A stretch of DNA of 38,128 nt, taken from NCBI GenBank assembly GCA_030152865.1, contig JASLIW010000126.1, positions 1-38,128 of the forward strand. Reading direction: 5' to 3'. Position numbers and translations under genes: made by a program. The stretch's first letter is position 1; each line of letters starts with the position of its first letter. Positions 34,224 through 38,128 of this stretch are shown piece after piece. The notes under the pieces are model-generated. The model saw only the letters and a program-made list of their open reading frames with translations, searched no databases and was not told the origin of the DNA. Source of the stretch: Bacteroides sp. GTDB lineage: Bacteria; Bacteroidota; Bacteroidia; Bacteroidales; Bacteroidaceae.

Positions 34224-34577
34224 TTAAGAGTTAACTCTTTTTTCTTTGATTCTAGCACGCTTACCTGTACGTTTACGTAAGTAGTAAAGTTTGGCACGAC
34301 GTACGAGACCAACTTTATTTACTGTAATACTATCAATAGCTGGCGACTCTAGTGGGAAAATACGTTCTACACCTACTGTTCCAGACATTTTACGAACAGT
34401 AAAACGTTTTTTCTCTTGGTGGCCAGAGATTTTGATTACTACACCACGATACAACTGAACACGCTCTTTGGTACCTTCGATAATACGGTATGCTACAGTT
34501 ACTGTATCACCTGCTTTAAAGCTTGGATGCTGCTTACCAGTAGCGAATGCTTCTTCTGCAACTTTAATTAAATTCAT
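34224..34577 (-). CDS. rplS: 50S ribosomal protein L19
   Basis: This 117-residue ribosomal protein lies at the interface of the 30S and 50S subunits. The family pattern is clear: FKAGDTVTVAYRIIEGTKER (about 20-39), YRGVVIKISG (about 43-52), TVRKMSGTVGVERIFPLESP (about 60-79), then the basic end VGLVRRAKLYYLRKRTGK. The length is normal for L19. It appears to be a single gene on the minus strand. A shared palindromic terminator follows. Confidence 0.97.
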   Translation of the reverse strand: MNLIKVAEEAFATGKQHPSFKAGDTVTVAYRIIEGTKERVQLYRGVVIKISGHQEKKRFTVRKMSGTVGVERIFPLESPAIDSITVNKVGLVRRAKLYYLRKRTGKRARIKEKRVNS

Positions 34578-34735
34578 TGTGAAATTTATTATATTGTTTT
34601 ATTCATCGATTTACGCAACATATTAAGTAACTCTCTCTTAACAGCGATTGCGTCAAAGCGTTGCAAAGTAAGTAATTATTTAGATGATGACCAAAATATT
34701 ACTCGTCAAAAGTACTATAAATAGCCTCAAAATCT

Positions 34736-34743
34736 TATCTTTG
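34736..34743 (+). promoter_or_regulatory. Possible -7 element of the 5'-nucleotidase operon
   Basis: TATCTTTG matches TAnnTTTG exactly and lies 23 bases before the ATG at 34767. I see no good TTTG at -33. Confidence 0.5.
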
Positions 34744-34766
34744 TTCTACTAATAAATGATGAAAGT

Positions 34767-35546
34767 ATGATAAATAGTGGACATAGAAGTAGGTGGATAG
34801 GTTTAACAGCAATTGCTTTAGTTCTAGGACTAAGTGCTTGTAGCCCAAAGCAGTCGTATCAAATAACCCAAGTGGAAGGAAGTAGAATCCTTATTGATTC
34901 TACGCTAGATGTTCTGCCTAATCAGTTAGCCGTAGATGTATTAGCACCTTATAAGGCAGGTGTAGATAGTGTCATGGGTGAAGTTGTAGGATATAGTACA
35001 ACAACATTAAGCAAGTATCGGCCAGAGAGTCCCTTGTCTAATTTGATTGCTGATGTGCTTAGAGAAGCAGCCACCGAAGTGTTGGGACATCCTGCAGATA
35101 TCGGTTTGGTGAACATGGGTGGAATACGTAACATTCTGCCGCAAGGCGATATCACAGTAGGTACAGTCTATGAAATACTACCCTTTGAAAACTCCCTTTG
35201 TGTTTTGAAAATAAAAGGTAAGCACGTCCAAGATTTGATGCAGAATATAGCACAAGTGCGGGGTGAGGGTGTGAGTAATATCAAACTAGAAATCACTAAA
35301 GAAGGTAAAGTCTTATCTGCACAAGTTGGAGGTAAAGATATAGACGAAAACAAAATTTATACGCTAGCTACAATAGACTACTTGTCGGAAGGTAATGATG
35401 GTATGACTGCGCTAATTCAGCAAGAGTCACGAGAGTGTCCTGCAGGTGCTACTCTACGTGGTTTGTTTATGAGTTATGTTAAAAAACAAACAGCCGCACA
35501 GAAGCAGGTTTTTGCTCAGGTAGAAGGCAGAATAGTAATAAAGTAA
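34767..35546 (+). CDS. Stand-alone 5'-nucleotidase C-terminal domain lipoprotein
   Basis: This 259-residue protein has a lipobox LGLSAC (C25), so it should be membrane anchored. The remainder is only the substrate-binding C-terminal domain of UshA-type 5'-nucleotidases. SPLSNLIADVLREAA (about 90-104), LVNMGGIRNILPQGDIT (about 115-131) with YEILPFENSL just after, and YLSEGNDGM (about 210-218) are its landmarks. It has no metallophosphoesterase part of its own. That part is encoded by the next gene, 12 bases away, so the two may form one enzyme in trans. The usual fused enzyme has the domains in the opposite order. Names and function follow the family; pairing is inference. Confidence 0.9.
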   Translation: MINSGHRSRWIGLTAIALVLGLSACSPKQSYQITQVEGSRILIDSTLDVLPNQLAVDVLAPYKAGVDSVMGEVVGYSTTTLSKYRPESPLSNLIADVLREAATEVLGHPADIGLVNMGGIRNILPQGDITVGTVYEILPFENSLCVLKIKGKHVQDLMQNIAQVRGEGVSNIKLEITKEGKVLSAQVGGKDIDENKIYTLATIDYLSEGNDGMTALIQQESRECPAGATLRGLFMSYVKKQTAAQKQVFAQVEGRIVIK

Positions 35547-35558
35547 GAATTAACAAAG

Positions 35559-36443
35559 ATGAATGAGATGAAAAAAGCTAATATATCCTATCAAGTTATC
35601 TTTACACTCTGCCTGCTAGTCTTTTCTAGCTGGAGTTCTTGGAGTGTAGCTCAAGTGAAAGAACTCTATATCTATCATACCAATGATACCCACAGTCGTA
35701 TTGAGCCCATAGACTTAAATTCGTCAGATCGTAATGCAGGGGCAGCAGGCTATGTGCGTAGAGCTACTCTTATGGCACAACTTCGTCAAGAGAATCCTGA
35801 CTTGCTGCTTTTTGACTGTGGAGACTTTTCACAAGGAACTCCTTATTATAACTTATACAAAGGAGAAGTTGAGGTCAAGTTAATGAACGCCATAGGTTAT
35901 CATGCAGCTACTATTGGCAATCATGAATTTGATTTTGGCTTAGAGAATATGGCTAGACTTTTTCAAATGGCAGATTTTCCTATTGTATGTGCCAATTATG
36001 ATTTTACAGGCACCGTACTGGAATCCATTGTTAGACCTTACATTGTATTAGAGCGTAAAGGTGTAAAAATTGGAGTTTTTGGCTTGAGTCCGAAGCTCGA
36101 AGGCCTTGTGCAACAATCAAACTGTGAGGGAGTTGTCTTCTTGGATCCAGTAGAAAAGGCCAATGAAATAGCAAGCTATCTTAAAACAAAAGAAAATTGT
36201 GATGTTGTTATTTGCTTGTCTCACCTAGGCTTGCGTCCATCGGCCCTCAATCAAGACAGCGATGAGGTGCTGATCCGTAATACTAGTCATATAGATTTAG
36301 TTCTTGGAGGACACTCTCACACCTTTATGGATCAGCCCGAGATTATTCTAAACAAAGAAGGACAGGGAGTACCTGTGTCTCAAATGGGTAAAAATGGAGT
36401 GTATGTAGGAGAATTTAAACTAAGTCTTAGCCCTAAAAACTAA
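35559..36443 (+). CDS. Stand-alone 5'-nucleotidase metallophosphoesterase domain
   Basis: This 294-residue protein has a type I signal peptide (cleavage near SVAQ, about residue 31). The calcineurin-like domain is complete with its two-metal ligands: HTNDTHSR (about 39-46), DCGDFSQGTP (about 86-95), IGNHEFDFG (about 119-127), CLSHLG (about 216-221) and GGHSHTFMD (about 246-254). It stops where a fused UshA would continue into the C-terminal domain, which the previous gene supplies. The expected reaction is release of phosphate from extracytoplasmic nucleotides. ATG 35568 is an alternative start. The GH3 gene follows 9 bases later, in the same operon. Confidence 0.92.
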   Translation: MNEMKKANISYQVIFTLCLLVFSSWSSWSVAQVKELYIYHTNDTHSRIEPIDLNSSDRNAGAAGYVRRATLMAQLRQENPDLLLFDCGDFSQGTPYYNLYKGEVEVKLMNAIGYHAATIGNHEFDFGLENMARLFQMADFPIVCANYDFTGTVLESIVRPYIVLERKGVKIGVFGLSPKLEGLVQQSNCEGVVFLDPVEKANEIASYLKTKENCDVVICLSHLGLRPSALNQDSDEVLIRNTSHIDLVLGGHSHTFMDQPEIILNKEGQGVPVSQMGKNGVYVGEFKLSLSPKN

Positions 36444-36452
36444 AGAAGTCTT

Positions 36453-38128
36453 ATGTGGAAAAAAACAGTATTAACGCTAGCTTTACTTGTTGTAACGTTG
36501 GTAGGAAAGGCTCAAGTTGAGCCTTTTATTTTGAATGCTTCTGAAGCAGATGTTATCAAGCGTTCAGCTTGGGTAGATTCGGTGTACAATCAAATGAGTT
36601 TGGAGCAACGTGTAGGACAGTTGTTTATCTTTACGATAGCACCTCAGACTTACAAGGCAAACTTAAACTTGTTGAAAAAAGTAGTGAAAGACTATCAGGT
36701 GGGAGGCTTGCTTTTTTCAGGAGGTGAGGTAGCGAATCAAGTCAAACTGACTAATCAAGCTCAGGAATGGGCTGCCTTTCCATTGCTGATTACATTTGAT
36801 GGAGAGTGGGGGCTGTCTATGCGTTTAAAGAATACCCCTAAGTTTCCTCGAAACATGGTCTTGGGAACTATCTCTAATGAGGCTTTACTCTATGCATATG
36901 GCAAAGAGATGGGCAGAGCGTGTAGGGAAATAGGTGTACATGTTAATTTCGCTCCTGTAGGTGATGTAAATATTAATCCCAACAACCCGGTGATTAATAC
37001 GCGTTCCTTTGGGGAGTCTCCTCAAAATGTTGCCGAAAAAGTGCTTGCTTATAGTAAGGGCCTAGAGAGTCAAAATGTCTTATCGGTAACCAAGCACTTT
37101 CCTGGTCATGGGGATACGAATGTGGATTCGCATAAGGCTTTGCCACAACTGCCCTTCGATCGGGCTAGACTAGACTCTGTGGAGTTGTACCCTTTTGCTC
37201 AAGTGGCTAAAAACTTATTGGGTGGAGTAATGGTAGGACATTTAGACGTACCTGCTTTAGGTACAAAGGCGGGAGAACCCAGTTCCTTATCTTATTCGGT
37301 AGTGCAGCGCACGCTAAAAGATTCTTTGCAGTTTCGAGGATTAGTGATTACAGATGCCTTAGCCATGCAGGGTGCAGGAGCTCGTGCAGGTATGTGCGTA
37401 CAAGCGCTACAAGCAGGTAATGACCTGTTATTAGCCCCTCCGCAAATTAAAAGAGAATTAGATTTAGTGGTGCGTGCAGTTCGAGAAGGAGTATTAAAAG
37501 AAGAGCTTATCGAAGAGCGATGCAAGAAAGTCTTGACTTATAAGTATGCCCTAGGAGTCCATAAGGTAAAGCCTATTCAGCTGTCTGGTTTAACACAACG
37601 CATCAATAGAAAAGAGGCCTATGACTTGATTAAGCAGTTAGAAGTAGCTGCAATTACTTTAATAAAAAATGAGGGAGCAACTCTGCCTTTACATCAGAGT
37701 TTAGAAAAAATAGCCCTCGTTCATACGGGTTCTCAGACCACTTATACACCCTTACAGCAAGCACTGGCTGAACATTATCAGGTTGACTTTATCAGTATAG
37801 ATCCTTCGCTGTCGGTTGCCTCAAGAAATCAGCTCAAAACGAAGCTACAAGCCTATGATCGTGTTTTTGTTTGTTTGGATGATAAGAGGCTAGAGCGCTA
37901 TGATACCTATTTTGAGGTGCTTCAAACCGAACGCCCACTCAGCTTTATATTCTTTACTGGTGGACAATACTTAGCTAAAATTGAAAAGACGATTCAACAT
38001 GCAGAGGCTGCTCTCTTAGCTCACAGTTCAGCCACTCATATACAAGAAGGAGTTGCTCAAGTTCTTTTGGGTGAGCTTAGCCCTAGTGGACGTTTAGCAG
38101 TCGGTATAGGAAGTAGCTATCCAGCAGG
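36453..38128 (+). CDS. GH3 glycoside hydrolase, N-acetylglucosaminidase-type, partial at the window end
   Basis: The gene starts at ATG 36453 and stays open to the last base, giving 558 codons of a longer protein. A type I signal peptide (cleavage near GKAQ) leads into a GH3 barrel from SLEQRVGQLFIF. The motif KHFPGHGDTNVDSHKALP is the one used by NagZ-like beta-N-acetylglucosaminidases, where its His acts as general acid. The nucleophile is the Asp of VITDALAMQGA. After about residue 380 comes the second GH3 domain (IKRELDLVVRAV region, then VAAITLIKNEGATLPL). In many Bacteroides such proteins carry a serine beta-lactamase-like domain further on; whether this one does cannot be seen. A role in peptidoglycan or amino-sugar turnover is likely. 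Confidence 0.9.
   Translation, partial: MWKKTVLTLALLVVTLVGKAQVEPFILNASEADVIKRSAWVDSVYNQMSLEQRVGQLFIFTIAPQTYKANLNLLKKVVKDYQVGGLLFSGGEVANQVKLTNQAQEWAAFPLLITFDGEWGLSMRLKNTPKFPRNMVLGTISNEALLYAYGKEMGRACREIGVHVNFAPVGDVNINPNNPVINTRSFGESPQNVAEKVLAYSKGLESQNVLSVTKHFPGHGDTNVDSHKALPQLPFDRARLDSVELYPFAQVAKNLLGGVMVGHLDVPALGTKAGEPSSLSYSVVQRTLKDSLQFRGLVITDALAMQGAGARAGMCVQALQAGNDLLLAPPQIKRELDLVVRAVREGVLKEELIEERCKKVLTYKYALGVHKVKPIQLSGLTQRINRKEAYDLIKQLEVAAITLIKNEGATLPLHQSLEKIALVHTGSQTTYTPLQQALAEHYQVDFISIDPSLSVASRNQLKTKLQAYDRVFVCLDDKRLERYDTYFEVLQTERPLSFIFFTGGQYLAKIEKTIQHAEAALLAHSSATHIQEGVAQVLLGELSPSGRLAVGIGSSYPA

Overview
The window comes from a member of the Bacteroidota, most likely order Bacteroidales and close to Bacteroides. 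The evidence is a SusC/SusD pair with a one-protein hybrid two-component regulator, several TTTG / TAnnTTTG promoters of the Bacteroidota sigma factor, little Shine-Dalgarno sequence before the genes, and an argR-argG-argC-argD cluster of the kind seen in Bacteroides. I cannot name the genus or species. I see no phage, insertion sequence, CRISPR array or plasmid gene.

Layout. 1-258: two near-identical tRNA-Val genes in tandem and a terminator. 373-1224: an RhtA-type exporter. 1260-19858: a complete polysaccharide utilisation locus (PUL). On the minus strand, in transcription order, it runs susC, susD, a sulfatase, a GH20 hexosaminidase, a second sulfatase, a GH2 beta-galactosidase and a GH16 endo-glycanase, with a divergent hybrid two-component regulator on the plus strand. 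20002-25364: housekeeping genes on the plus strand (a cation efflux protein, purB, an RluB-type pseudouridine synthase with a long Arg-rich tail, asnS). 25428-30744: arginine/proline biosynthesis on the minus strand (argR, a GNAT acyltransferase, argG, argC, argD, proC). 31088-31160: tRNA-Phe. 31296-34577: an S1-domain protein, a secreted Arg/Tyr-rich protein of unknown function, a ROK glucokinase and convergent rplS. 34767 to the end: a 5'-nucleotidase split into two proteins in reversed domain order, then a GH3 enzyme cut by the window edge.

How the parts work together. The PUL enzymes form a logical set for a sulfated chain of alternating galactose and N-acetylglucosamine (keratan sulfate or sulfated poly-LacNAc of mucin O-glycans). 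GH16 would cut within the chain, SusC/SusD would import oligosaccharides, the two Ser-type sulfatases would remove sulfate, and GH2 and GH20 would remove Gal and GlcNAc in turn. The regulator would sense a breakdown product in the periplasm and activate susC. This substrate is an inference from gene content. The arginine operon appears to be controlled by its own first gene through two ARG-box-like sites over the argR promoter.

The items most worth following are the PUL and its hairpin after susD, the ARG boxes, the GNAT protein with a Cys-rich tail inside the arginine operon, and the split 5'-nucleotidase. I did not find anything that I can call a wholly new kind of system.
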